DNA of 64,000 bases from JADZAI01 sp964390465. Lineage in GTDB: Bacteria > Pseudomonadota > Alphaproteobacteria > Micropepsales > Micropepsaceae. A program made the position numbers and the translations under genes. Positions 52,847 through 62,075 of this stretch are shown here, piece after piece. Every line of letters begins with the position of its first letter. Positions within the stretch are counted from its first letter, which is position 1. The DNA is taken from contig CAYMIJ010000007.1 of the NCBI GenBank assembly GCA_964390465.1, positions 1 to 64,000 on the forward strand. The letters run 5' to 3'. A model generated the notes under the pieces. That model searched no databases. It had not been told where the DNA came from and saw only the letters and a list, made by a program, of their open reading frames with translations.

Positions 52847-55800
52847 ATGCGCAGAGGGATTGCCGTCTGTTTGGTGCTATCAATTTCAGCTGCGCCGCTG
52901 GCCTTCTCGGATGATGACTTGTTCGTGCCTGCGCCTGGAGCAAAGGAGGTAAGTCTTTCACTCACTGAAGGCACATGGATGAGTGTCGATGTCAGCCCCA
53001 ACGGGCAAACACTCGTATTCGACCTGCTCAACGATATTTATGTCTTGCCCGCTACCGGCGGTGAAGCGATGGCCATTCACAGTGGACCGCAGGTGCAGCG
53101 CAGCCCATCGTTCAGCCCCGATGGCAAAAGCATTGTCTATATCAGCGACTCAAGCGGTGCCGACAACGTTTGGGTATCTGATGCAGACGGTGCCAATGCG
53201 CGCCAGATTACCCATGAGAAAACCGCCCTTATCACCGATCCGGCATGGGCGGCTGATGGGGGCTCTATCATTGCAGTGAAAATGCATCCCAGCATTGTAC
53301 AAATGCGCTCAACTGAAATTCACCGCTTTGCGCTGGATGGCAGCAAAGACGAGATCATCGTGCCTGCTCCCGAGTCCGGCAAAGACGTAGAGGAGCCCCG
53401 CGCTTCTCCCGATGGGGATCATGTCCTCTATACCGAGCGCGTGGCAGGAGATCATTATGTCTATGTCAACACGGGGCAGTCTAACTTCGTAGTCAAGCAG
53501 GGTAATCTGGATGAAGGCTGGTCAAGGGAGCTGATAGGCGGCTTCGGCGGCACAACATCGCCGCAGATTTCACCCGACGGCAAACATGTCGCCTTCATCC
53601 GTCGCGTGAAGGCTGAAACAGTTGTGTTCCGCTATGACATGGATACGCACATTCAAACGCCAGTCTTCGCCGGCCTCTCGCGCGACCTGCAAGCCGACTA
53701 TATCGCCCAGGAACACTACTATCCTGCCTATGATTGGTTTCCCGATAACAAGCACATCGCCATCTGGTCGCAAGGCGCGCTTATCAAAGTGAACATGGAA
53801 ACCGGTGAGACCACGCCGATTCCCTTCCATGTCAACGCGAAGCATACGATCAATCCGTCGATCCGCGCGAAGCTGGACGTCAACAGGGATAACGTGAATG
53901 TGCGCACCATCCGGCAGTGGACGCCTGCCCCTAAAGGCGAGCGTGTCATCTTCCATGCTATCGGCAGTCTGTGGTTGCTGGATGGTGCGGGGGCAACGGT
54001 TCCAAAGCGCCTTACCACATTTACCGGCACAGAGTTTGAGCCATCATGGTCGGATGACGGCAGCATGCTCGCTTATGTCGCATGGGACGATGGCATAGGT
54101 AGCAGACTTATCGTGCGCGATATGGCAAGCGGATCAGAGCGTGTGGCGGTGACCAGCCGCAGTGTGATCCGCAATCCGGTCATCTCGCATCACGGCAAGA
54201 TCATCGCCTATCGTATCATGGAAGCAGACACGTCCATGGGTGGGCCAATGGATCCGGATGGCATCTATCTGGTGAATGCAGATGGTTCGAATGCTCACTT
54301 TTTAGCGCCCGGCGTCGATATTGCAGGCTTCTCGCCGGACAACACCCGTCTCATTCTTTTTGGCGTGCCAGATTACTACGGCCAGAAAGCATCGGTTCTG
54401 CAAAGCGCGAATCTCGACGGCTCCTCTGTCAAGGATATCGGTTACGCACCAACAGCCGACACCAACACATTGGCCTTGAGCCCCGACCTCAACTGGATTG
54501 CCTTTCGCGAATACAACATTCCGTATGTGATGCCCTTTGCGGAAGGGGCAGACCCCCTCACCATCACGGCGCAGAATAATCCCAGTGCGCGCCGATTGCA
54601 TGGTGATGGTGGCTATGAGCTGGCGTGGTCCAAAGACTCGCAACACCTCTATTTCGTTCTCGGTGCCGACGTTTTTGCAACCGCGCCCGGTGATACAGGC
54701 TTGGCACAACTGGACCGTTCTATTTCACTCAATGCTCCAACAGACCGTCCAGTGGGCTCTGTTGCATTCACCGGCGGCCGGGTCATCCCTATTATTGGTG
54801 CGGTAATTGAAAAGGGCACGGTGCTTGTCACCGGCGACAAGATCGCGGCGGTGGGGCCGGACGGCAGTATCGACATTCCAGCTCATGCCAAGAGAATCGA
54901 CATCTCCGGGAAAACAATCATGCCGGGTTTCTTCGATGCACACGGCCACATCGATTGCTGCTTCGGCAAGGATGTCATGCCGGTCAAGCAGCCCACGCGA
55001 TATTCGGCGCTGGCTTATGGCGTGACCACCAATTTTGATCCGTATGCCAACGATCTAATCAGCTACGAAAGTGCCGAAATGACAATGGCCGGTCTGAATG
55101 TTGGGCCGCGCTGGCTGACCTCTGGTCAGGTGATCTATGGGCGCGCAGGGCGACCGGATACGACCTTTAATCCGATCACATCACTGGACGATGCCCGTGC
55201 AATCCTGCGCCGTCGCCAGGCACAGGGGCAAAGCATCCTGAAAAGCTACAAACTGACGACACGCGACCAGAGGCTCTGGCTGCTGAAGGCGGCACGGGAA
55301 GGCGGTTACAATGTCGATCTGGAAGGGGCCGGCCACTTCTATGACAATGTCACGGCACTGCTCGACGGTTATACCAACCTCGAACACAATCTGCCTGTGG
55401 CCACCTACTATGACGACCTGCTTCAGCTTTTCGCTGCTGCGGATGTTTCCAACACGCCGACCCTAATTGTCACCTTTGGCGAGCTTTTCGGCGAGAATTA
55501 TATCTATCAGACATCAGAGCCGTGGAAGGAACAGAAGGCGCGAACCTTCATTCCTGATGTGAACAACGCCTATAATCCCATCGCCACCAGCAATCTGCGT
55601 TCATCGGATGCGCCGCTGCAAACTCGAGCCATGAGTGCGATCCACTATGCCGAGGAGCTATACGATATCGGCTTTCGTTCAGTGGGTAAGTCCATTGCCA
55701 GATTGAACGAGGCTGGTGTCACGATCAATGTCGGCTCGCATGGCCAGGCGGCAGGCATCGCAATCCACTGGGAGATGCAGCTTCTGGCACAGGGCGGCAT

Positions 55801-56101
55801 ATCCAATGGTGATATCCTGAAGGCCGCCACCCTCAATGGGGCACACACCTATGGCCTCGACCATCAGCTTGGCTCAATCGAAGCTGGAAAGCTTGCTGAC
55901 CTGATTGTGCTTGACCGCAATCCGCTGGACGACATCAGGAACACCAATTCGGTCAGCCTGACCATGGTAAATGGGCGGCTCTATGACGCCAACACGATGA
56001 ATGAGATTGGCAACTATGACCGCCCACGCGGTGCGTTCTTCTGGGAAACACTGCCCAACAACGGCATCGAATGGAAAGCGATCTGGGGTCATCAGCAATG
56101 A
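52847..56101 (+). CDS. exported amidohydrolase with N-terminal TolB-like beta-propeller
   Basis: A 1084-residue protein from the ATG at 52847 (a TTG at 52835 is also open). It has a signal peptide (about 1-21), then a WD40/TolB-like propeller with repeated SPDGK-type strands (about 40-620). The C-terminal amidohydrolase domain (about 640-1050) begins FDAHGHIDCC, the HxH metal motif, with EHNL and later SHGQAAG and GSIEAGKLADLIVLD. Such fusions occur in periplasmic peptidases and prolidase-like hydrolases of unknown substrate. It overlaps the next gene (ATGA), so the two are coupled. Confidence 0.9.
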   Translation: MRRGIAVCLVLSISAAPLAFSDDDLFVPAPGAKEVSLSLTEGTWMSVDVSPNGQTLVFDLLNDIYVLPATGGEAMAIHSGPQVQRSPSFSPDGKSIVYISDSSGADNVWVSDADGANARQITHEKTALITDPAWAADGGSIIAVKMHPSIVQMRSTEIHRFALDGSKDEIIVPAPESGKDVEEPRASPDGDHVLYTERVAGDHYVYVNTGQSNFVVKQGNLDEGWSRELIGGFGGTTSPQISPDGKHVAFIRRVKAETVVFRYDMDTHIQTPVFAGLSRDLQADYIAQEHYYPAYDWFPDNKHIAIWSQGALIKVNMETGETTPIPFHVNAKHTINPSIRAKLDVNRDNVNVRTIRQWTPAPKGERVIFHAIGSLWLLDGAGATVPKRLTTFTGTEFEPSWSDDGSMLAYVAWDDGIGSRLIVRDMASGSERVAVTSRSVIRNPVISHHGKIIAYRIMEADTSMGGPMDPDGIYLVNADGSNAHFLAPGVDIAGFSPDNTRLILFGVPDYYGQKASVLQSANLDGSSVKDIGYAPTADTNTLALSPDLNWIAFREYNIPYVMPFAEGADPLTITAQNNPSARRLHGDGGYELAWSKDSQHLYFVLGADVFATAPGDTGLAQLDRSISLNAPTDRPVGSVAFTGGRVIPIIGAVIEKGTVLVTGDKIAAVGPDGSIDIPAHAKRIDISGKTIMPGFFDAHGHIDCCFGKDVMPVKQPTRYSALAYGVTTNFDPYANDLISYESAEMTMAGLNVGPRWLTSGQVIYGRAGRPDTTFNPITSLDDARAILRRRQAQGQSILKSYKLTTRDQRLWLLKAAREGGYNVDLEGAGHFYDNVTALLDGYTNLEHNLPVATYYDDLLQLFAAADVSNTPTLIVTFGELFGENYIYQTSEPWKEQKARTFIPDVNNAYNPIATSNLRSSDAPLQTRAMSAIHYAEELYDIGFRSVGKSIARLNEAGVTINVGSHGQAAGIAIHWEMQLLAQGGISNGDILKAATLNGAHTYGLDHQLGSIEAGKLADLIVLDRNPLDDIRNTNSVSLTMVNGRLYDANTMNEIGNYDRPRGAFFWETLPNNGIEWKAIWGHQQ

Positions 56102-56979
56102 AACGCGCCCATCTTGCACTCAGCGCGGCGCTCATGGCGTTGGGCGGCTGCGCCACTGTCAAACAGGCGGCTTCCGCCCCTCCCGTCTGCTCGGGCTGCC
56201 CGGATATGGCTGTCATTTCCCCCGCATCATTCCAGATGGGCGAATATCGGGACTATGGTTACGGGCCGATGGACGGCCCGACTCACAACGTCACTTTCAC
56301 AAAGCCGTTTGCTATTGCACGTCACGAAGTGACCTTGGGCGAGTTCCGCAAGTTCGTGGCGGAAACGGGCCATCGCTCCGAGGGCATCTGCAATGTGTAT
56401 GAAAAGGATGCCAACTGGCACGTCGACCCGAAACGCAACTGGGCCGATCCTGGATTCAGGCAGGATGAAAATCACCCGGTCGTCTGCGTGAGCTGGAATG
56501 ATACCCAAGCTTATATTGCCTGGCTAAACAAAAAGACGGGTCAGTCTTATCGCCTGCCAAATGAAGCTGAATGGGAGTTTATCTCGTCTCAGGGCGGTGT
56601 GGGCAGTGGGTCAGATGGTGCGGTAACGCATGACGATGCCAATATCGGCAAACCCGAATGTTGCGGTGGCGAGACCGGGGGGCATGATGTCTGGATCAGG
56701 ACAGCGCCGGTGGGTAGTTTCGCAAAAGATCGTTCCGGTCTCTATGACGTGCGCGGCAATGTGTGGGAATGGATGGCCGATTGTTACGAGCCCACTTATG
56801 AAGGCGCACCAGTCGATGGGACCGAGCGCCGCCTGTGCAAGGCCATGACACATGCGCCGATACGAGGTGGTTCGTATGGCGATTCAGCTGAATATCAGTC
56901 TTCAAAAATACGCCTGCGTGGACCTCTGGGTGAAGGTTACTTCACCACTGGCTTCCGCTTGGCACTCAGTATGCCCTGA
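56098..56979 (+). CDS. lipoprotein with formylglycine-generating-enzyme (SUMF1) fold, catalytic cysteines absent
   Basis: A 293-residue protein with a lipobox LMALGGCA (about residue 16), so probably an anchored lipoprotein. The FGE-sulfatase fold is clear: REPHEVTLGEFRKFVAET-like ARHEVTLGEFRKFVAET, SYRLPNEAEWEF, GNVWEWMADCYEP and APIRGGSYGDSAEYQSS. In true formylglycine-generating enzymes the end of the RGGSY region carries two active cysteines; here no cysteine is found there. It is therefore probably not an FGE and may be a binding or hydroxylating relative. It is translationally coupled to the amidohydrolase. Confidence 0.85.
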   Translation: MKRAHLALSAALMALGGCATVKQAASAPPVCSGCPDMAVISPASFQMGEYRDYGYGPMDGPTHNVTFTKPFAIARHEVTLGEFRKFVAETGHRSEGICNVYEKDANWHVDPKRNWADPGFRQDENHPVVCVSWNDTQAYIAWLNKKTGQSYRLPNEAEWEFISSQGGVGSGSDGAVTHDDANIGKPECCGGETGGHDVWIRTAPVGSFAKDRSGLYDVRGNVWEWMADCYEPTYEGAPVDGTERRLCKAMTHAPIRGGSYGDSAEYQSSKIRLRGPLGEGYFTTGFRLALSMP

Positions 56980-56996
56980 CCATAAAGAGGTTCCAA

Positions 56997-57479
56997 ATGT
57001 TATGCTCTTTGATGCGCGCGACCGCTCTGAGCATCATTATGCTCGCTGCGCCGCAAGTGCATGCAGGAATTACCCCTGCACCCGGCGCGTCGGAAATCGG
57101 CACCACCCAAAGCCGCAGTGCAGCTGATTCCTTGTTTGCCGCCATTTCAGCGCGCGATGCAAACGCGCTTGCAAATCTCTTGTCGCAAGCCCACGAGCCA
57201 TGCTTTGTTTTTTTCTGGGGTGAGCGCGTTGCGGGCCGGGATACCTTGATACAATGGCACAAGGATTGGTTTGCAGAAGGCACTTGGTCCATCCGTCCCC
57301 CAGCTCTGCTGCAGGGCTTCGAAGGCGACGATTTGGCCGTTCTGAGTTACGATCTTTACTATGACAAGAGCGCAGACCGCGTTTTCCGTCTTCTGATAAC
57401 ACTCACTTTGGTGCGGGAAACATCCGGCTGGAAGATTGCAAGCGTTCAACAGACCATGCTCGAAGGCCCGAAGGATTAG
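56997..57479 (+). CDS. exported NTF2/SnoaL-like protein
   Basis: A 160-residue protein with a signal peptide (about residues 1-23, APQVHAG). An NTF2-like domain follows, with SLFAAISARDANALANLLS, FVFFWGERVAGRDTLIQWH and a C-terminal beta-strand TLVRETSGWKIASVQQT. AAAGAGG precedes the ATG by 7 bases. It is the third gene of the amidohydrolase operon, 17 bases after the SUMF1-like gene. A binding or small catalytic role is possible; no active-site residue could be assigned. Confidence 0.75.
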   Translation: MLCSLMRATALSIIMLAAPQVHAGITPAPGASEIGTTQSRSAADSLFAAISARDANALANLLSQAHEPCFVFFWGERVAGRDTLIQWHKDWFAEGTWSIRPPALLQGFEGDDLAVLSYDLYYDKSADRVFRLLITLTLVRETSGWKIASVQQTMLEGPKD

Positions 57480-57505
57480 GTATCGGGTGAACGTCCCCGG
57501 GTTGG

Positions 57506-58663
57506 TTATTTCAGGAATGGCTGAACGATTCTGCGGCTGCGGATTTGTGTGCCGCAGAGCCGCGCTGTTTCGGTGCAAGCACGGTCAGCGTCATCCACCA
57601 CACCGGACCATTGCATGAACCCGTGATAGAGCGAGGGATAGTTCAGGTACGTCACGGCAACACCTGCTTTTTGAAGCCTTGCAGCGTAAGCCGCTACCGG
57701 ATCGCGCAGTATGTCAAAACCGGCGCTGGCGATAATCGTCGTTGGCGTGTTTGATAGGTTTGGTGCCCGCCCCGGAAGAACTTGCGGGTTCATTTCGTCC
57801 AGTCCGCCTGGGAAGACCAGTGGAAGCGCGAACTGCACAAACGCATCATCAAGATCATAGCCACGGCCGAACAGTCTGGACGACTCGTAATTGCCCAGAA
57901 GATCGGTCGCGGGATAGTAAAGAAGCTGCAGAGTCGGCGGCACATATCCCTGCGCGGTCATGCGCTGCCCAATATTGATGGCGACATGTCCACCAGCACT
58001 GTCACCGCCAACGCCGATCATCTCCGACGCGACATTCAGGGCGGCCGCATTCTCGCGAACCCATTTGTAGACAGTCTCGCCATCATCACTGGCAGCAGGC
58101 CATGGATGTTCAGGGGCAAGCGCATAGTCTGCCGAAATGACCACGACCTGCGCTTCATTGGCGATCAGCCGCACGGCGCGGTCTACGCTGTCGATACTGC
58201 TATAGAGCCAGCCCCCGCCGTGAAAATAAACGAGCGCGGGCAGTGGGCCGGTTTCTTTGGTTTGTGGCGTATAGATCCTGATCGGGATTTGACGCTCAGT
58301 GCTCACCACCAAACCGTTTTCCACTTTGGCCATGGGGGCTGTGATCTTGCTCAACAATGCCCATTCGCGGGATAGCGCCTCACGCGCGAGCGCCCTGCCT
58401 TCTGCTGTTCTGAAAATCTCGAGTGCAGCGGCGGCTTCATCTGACGACTGCATGCGCAGCATTTCCAGATGATGCTGCATTTTCGGGTCTAGCCATTGAC
58501 CATCCACATGCTCTCGCGGGCCGGCCAGGTTCTGTTCGAACCAGACTTGCGGGTTTTGCATCAGTTCAAGTCGCACCTGTTCATCAGCCGTGGGCTGGAA
58601 CGTGTCATCGGCTGGTGCGCCTGTCAGCGAGAGAGAGGCCATGACTGTCATCAGGAAAATCAT
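57506..58663 (-). CDS. alpha/beta hydrolase, hormone-sensitive-lipase (HSL) type esterase
   Basis: A 385-residue serine esterase. It has the oxyanion motif YFHGGGWLYS, the nucleophile elbow GGDSAGGH, the acidic residue region IIASAGFDILRDP and the His in SLYHGFMQW. This is the HSL family arrangement. A hydrophobic N-terminal stretch (MIFLMTVMASLSLTGAPAD) looks like a signal peptide, so it may be exported. It lies 39 bases downstream of the aminotransferase and is convergent with the NTF2-like gene. Confidence 0.88.
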   Translation of the reverse strand: MIFLMTVMASLSLTGAPADDTFQPTADEQVRLELMQNPQVWFEQNLAGPREHVDGQWLDPKMQHHLEMLRMQSSDEAAAALEIFRTAEGRALAREALSREWALLSKITAPMAKVENGLVVSTERQIPIRIYTPQTKETGPLPALVYFHGGGWLYSSIDSVDRAVRLIANEAQVVVISADYALAPEHPWPAASDDGETVYKWVRENAAALNVASEMIGVGGDSAGGHVAINIGQRMTAQGYVPPTLQLLYYPATDLLGNYESSRLFGRGYDLDDAFVQFALPLVFPGGLDEMNPQVLPGRAPNLSNTPTTIIASAGFDILRDPVAAYAARLQKAGVAVTYLNYPSLYHGFMQWSGVVDDADRACTETARLCGTQIRSRRIVQPFLK

Positions 58664-58702
58664 TATGTTGATCCAGCTTCGGGCGGATGTGCCTCAGCAC
58701 CA

Positions 58703-60079
58703 TCAGGCAAGGCCGAAATGGCGTGCCGTTTGATCAAGGCTGGCTTTGGTTTTTTCAGCCAGTTCGTCCACTTCGGTGTGGCTGATGGTCAGGGGCGGGC
58801 AGAACACAAGGGCGTGTTCAACGGCGCGCACGATCAGGCCATTTGTCTGGCACACATCACGGCAGAAAATGGCGGGTTGATCAGTGTCCGGGAAATAGGT
58901 TTTCGAGGTCTTGTCCTGTGCCAGCTGAATACCCGCCAGCAGGCCTTCGCCGCGCAGTTCGCTTGCAATTGGGCTCGAATCCACAAGCTGTTGCAGAATC
59001 GTGCGGAAGTAAGGTCCGATGTCATCGCGCACGCGCTCAACCAGACCTTCGCGAGCAATGATGTCGATATTCGCTTCCGCCACGGCGCATGCAACAGGAT
59101 GCCCCGAGTATGTGAACCCGTGAACAAGCGGGCCTGCCTCGTGCAGCGTGTCGTAGATATGGTTGCCGATCGCCACGGCTGAAATCGGCATGTATCCAGA
59201 CGACAACCCTTTGGCCATCGGCATCAGGTCAGGCGTCACGTCATAGAACTGGCTGCCGAACCACGCGCCCAAACGGCCAAAGCCACAGATGACCTCGTCC
59301 GCGACCAGCAACACTTCATACTTACGGCAGATGCGTTCAATCTCCTTCCAATAGCCAGGCGGCGGGCTGATGACGCCGCCGGCACCCTGCACCGGCTCCG
59401 CGACAAAAGCCGCCACCTTATGCGCACCGATTTCGAGAATCTTCGCTTCAAGTTTGGCGGCAGCCGTCAGTGCAAACTGTTCCGGTGTTTCGTTGGCGCC
59501 ATAACGATAATGATGTGGCTCCATGATCTGCTCAAAGCCTGGCAGGGTGGATTGGCCCAAAGCGCGCATGGCCTGCATGCCGCCAAGTGCCACAGCCGCA
59601 AGTGTCGAGCCGTGATAGCCGCGATTGCGTGCAATGAAGGTGCGTTTGTCGGCCTGGCCCTTCGCACGCCAATAGTGCCACACGAGCCGGATGACAGTAT
59701 CGTTCGCTTCCGACCCTGAATTGGCAAAGAACACATGATCAAGCCCATCCGGCGTAATCTCCGCAATGCGTTGGGCCAGTCGCAACTGTGATGGCGTCGT
59801 CGTCTGAAAAAAGCTGTTGTAGTAGGCCAGATCGCACATCTGTTGTCTGGCCACGTCGGCCAGTTCAGAACGACCATAGCCGACATTCACGCACCACAGC
59901 CCCGCCATGCCGTCGAGAATGCGATTGCCATCGCTGTCCCATAAATAGCAGCCGTCCGCTTTCTCTATAATCGTCGAGCCGCGCGCCTTCAGCGCTTTCT
60001 GATCTGTAAAGGGATGCACATGGTGGGCCGTATCAATGGCACGCCACTGGGCTGTCGTCATGGGACCGGTCGCGTTCAT
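58703..60079 (-). CDS. class III (omega) aminotransferase, PLP-dependent
   Basis: A 458-residue PLP enzyme from the ATG at 60079; the frame extends to a GTG at 60115. Typical motifs are HHVHPFTDQKAL near the start, FFANSGSEANDTVIRL, the EPVQGAGGVISPPPGYW segment, LLVADEVICGFGRLG with the PLP-binding Asp, and the Schiff-base Lys in PMAKGLSSGYMPISAV. This subgroup transfers amino groups from beta-alanine, omega-amino acids or diamines to pyruvate. It lies between paiB-like and esterase genes on the same strand. The amine substrate cannot be read from the sequence. Confidence 0.93.
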   Translation of the reverse strand: MNATGPMTTAQWRAIDTAHHVHPFTDQKALKARGSTIIEKADGCYLWDSDGNRILDGMAGLWCVNVGYGRSELADVARQQMCDLAYYNSFFQTTTPSQLRLAQRIAEITPDGLDHVFFANSGSEANDTVIRLVWHYWRAKGQADKRTFIARNRGYHGSTLAAVALGGMQAMRALGQSTLPGFEQIMEPHHYRYGANETPEQFALTAAAKLEAKILEIGAHKVAAFVAEPVQGAGGVISPPPGYWKEIERICRKYEVLLVADEVICGFGRLGAWFGSQFYDVTPDLMPMAKGLSSGYMPISAVAIGNHIYDTLHEAGPLVHGFTYSGHPVACAVAEANIDIIAREGLVERVRDDIGPYFRTILQQLVDSSPIASELRGEGLLAGIQLAQDKTSKTYFPDTDQPAIFCRDVCQTNGLIVRAVEHALVFCPPLTISHTEVDELAEKTKASLDQTARHFGLA

Positions 60080-60177
60080 GAAAGAGCCTGCTGTTCCTGA
60101 GTTCAGCACTGTCACTGGAGAGCGGTGCCAGGTTCAGATGTGTATGCAGCCGGGGTCGGTGCAGAGACAGCACCAGT

Positions 60178-60792
60178 TCATGAATTGATAGACAGAGCCC
60201 TCATCCATGCGGCGACAGAGCGGTCCTGATCGTGGTCACGGTGTTCCAGAGCGTTAATGACGTTGTGACGGTCTTCCATAGGTGTGGGCTGGCTGAGCTT
60301 GGTGATGCCTTCGATCGTTCTGACTTTGATACGGAATGAGCGGATCATCGGCATCAACCGTGTGATGAGCCCTTCCGGGGCATCGGTGATCGACCAGTGT
60401 CCGCCACTTTCCATTACAGAAATCAATCGCGCCAGGAAGGCAGTCTGGGTGTTGTCGTCATCGAAGACATTCAACGTTCCACGCACCTGTGCAGCAACAT
60501 AGTTCCAGGTGGGCACTGAAGGGCGGGCTGTGTACCAGCTTGGCGAAATATAGGCATGCGGCCCCTGAAAGATGGCCAATACGTCCTGACCATCCTCCAA
60601 CGTCGCAGCATGTGGGTTATTCCGCGACAGATGGCCAACCATATGTGTTTCGTCCTCTTCGTCAGTTTCGAAGACGATGGGTACAGCCGTCGCGGATATG
60701 CCGCTTTTGTTATGCGTCAACAGTTGCGCGAACGGGTATCGCACTGCCAGAGCGCGTGGGTGCTGGGCGCGGTAAGCGGGTGGTGGATACAT
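60178..60792 (-). CDS. PaiB-like FMN-binding negative regulator family protein
   Basis: A 204-residue split-barrel protein. MYPPPAYRA, HMVGHLSRNNPHA and GPHAYISPSWYTARPSVPTWNYVA are the hallmarks of the PaiB family. These bind FMN and were first described as regulators in Bacillus; most members have no known function. It is the first gene of a minus-strand set with the aminotransferase and the esterase, 98 bases upstream of the aminotransferase ATG. It is divergent from the NylB-like hydrolase. Confidence 0.9.
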   Translation of the reverse strand: MYPPPAYRAQHPRALAVRYPFAQLLTHNKSGISATAVPIVFETDEEDETHMVGHLSRNNPHAATLEDGQDVLAIFQGPHAYISPSWYTARPSVPTWNYVAAQVRGTLNVFDDDNTQTAFLARLISVMESGGHWSITDAPEGLITRLMPMIRSFRIKVRTIEGITKLSQPTPMEDRHNVINALEHRDHDQDRSVAAWMRALSINS

Positions 60793-60861
60793 GGTGTGGA
60801 TCCTTTTCTCCCTTTGTGGTGCGCGAAAGCCAAAAACCTAGGTGAGATGCCGGTAGCAGGC

Positions 60862-60878
60862 GGTGCATCAGATGCACC
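60862..60878. promoter_or_regulatory. palindrome in the divergent paiB-like/serine hydrolase promoter region
   Basis: A perfect 7-bp dyad GGTGCAT-CAG-ATGCACC in the 158-base divergent gap, 70 bases from the paiB-like ATG and 73 from the hydrolase ATG. Its central position suits a shared operator. The binding protein is unknown; GntR- or LysR-type is possible. Confidence 0.45.
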
Positions 60879-60950
60879 ATCCATGGCAGCCTTTGCATGT
60901 CGCCTGCCTCGTATGGTTGTTTTAATCAACGTGGCAAAGAGGAACACTTC

Positions 60951-62069
60951 ATGGCGATGTCACTGGGCGATGTGACGGATCTCTATGCGGGTCGACTGAT
61001 GCCCGACATTCAGGTCCATACCTTCCGCAATACTGAAAAGCTCTTTCCTGTTCGCAAGGTGCATCGTGGCGGCGCGGTGAGGCCCTTCACATATGCTGCG
61101 CAGCCAATCCACGATTTGCCAATTTACGCCAATGGCCAGCTTTTTGACCTCTACGACTACGTTTCGCGCAATCGCATTGCCGGCCTGATGATTATCCAGA
61201 ACGGTAAAGTTCTGCTGGAGCAGTACGAGCTTGGTAATACACCTGAGACACGCTGGCTTTCCATGTCGATGGCCAAATCATTTGCAACAACACTGATCGG
61301 CTGCGCCATCAAGGACGGATTTATAGGCGGCCAGGATGATCAACTCGTTCTCTATCTGCCTCAACTTCGCGGCAGCGGGTATGATGGGGTTTCCATACGC
61401 CACCTGCTTCAGATGACATCAGGCGTGGAGTGGGACGACACCCATACCAATTCTGCATCACATCGCCGCCACATGCTGGTGCTTCAGGAAAGCATGAAGC
61501 CTGATGCGGTTCTAACCTATATGGCGTCACTCCCGCGCGTTGCCCAGCCAGGCACCGTCTGGAACTACAGCACCGGCGAAACGCATGTGGTCGGCGCGCT
61601 TGTGAAGGCTGCGACCGGCAAATGGCTGGCAGACTATCTGTCCGAGAAGATTTGGTCGCAGCTTGGCATGGAGCAGGACGCCCATTGGTGGCTTGAATCC
61701 GAAGGTGGGTTAGAGGTTGCAGGCAGCGGAATGACTGCCACGTTGCGCGACTACGTACGGTTCGCATCATTCATGCTGGAAGGTGGTGGCGGCATTCTGC
61801 CGGAAAACTGGATTGCCGATGCCACCCGCGTACGCGAAGCGGGCGGTAAGCCTTTACCCTATGGCTTCATGTGGTGGCCGGTCGCTGATAATGAAGGCAG
61901 TTTTGTTGACGGTGCTTTCAGTGCACGCGGGATTTTCGGGCAGTATCTCTACATCAACCCGGCACGACAGATTGTCATTGGCGTCAACAGCGCCCGCGCC
62001 AAGCCAAAATTCGCTGAGGCGATTCTCGATAACGACTTTTTCAATTCGGTTTGTCGGGCGTTGGCATAG
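60951..62069 (+). CDS. serine hydrolase, beta-lactamase superfamily (NylB / 6-aminohexanoate-dimer hydrolase-like)
   Basis: A 372-residue serine hydrolase starting at the ATG at 60951 with AAAGAGGAA upstream. It contains S106-M-A-K109 (LSMSMAKSF) and the tyrosine motif Y206-S-T-G in WNYSTGETH. YGFMWWPVADNEGS and IFGQYLYINP near the end occur at the position where NylB-type proteins have WWC and GQxLWLDP. There is no signal peptide, so it is likely cytoplasmic. The class C-type fold acts on amides, esters or lactams. An adjacent aminotransferase and a peptide transporter support a role in degrading a small amide. The substrate is an inference. Confidence 0.88.
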   Translation: MAMSLGDVTDLYAGRLMPDIQVHTFRNTEKLFPVRKVHRGGAVRPFTYAAQPIHDLPIYANGQLFDLYDYVSRNRIAGLMIIQNGKVLLEQYELGNTPETRWLSMSMAKSFATTLIGCAIKDGFIGGQDDQLVLYLPQLRGSGYDGVSIRHLLQMTSGVEWDDTHTNSASHRRHMLVLQESMKPDAVLTYMASLPRVAQPGTVWNYSTGETHVVGALVKAATGKWLADYLSEKIWSQLGMEQDAHWWLESEGGLEVAGSGMTATLRDYVRFASFMLEGGGGILPENWIADATRVREAGGKPLPYGFMWWPVADNEGSFVDGAFSARGIFGQYLYINPARQIVIGVNSARAKPKFAEAILDNDFFNSVCRALA

Positions 62070-62075
62070 TTTCCC

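Noticed and set aside
56098..56979. Annotation as an active sulfatase-modifying formylglycine-generating enzyme
   Set aside because: The catalytic cysteine pair is absent from the RGGSY region and no sulfatase is encoded nearby.
60917..60929. TTGTTTTAATCAA as an FNR box near the NylB-like gene
   Set aside because: Half-sites are separated by three instead of four bases and the left half is TTGTT, so it does not fit the consensus.
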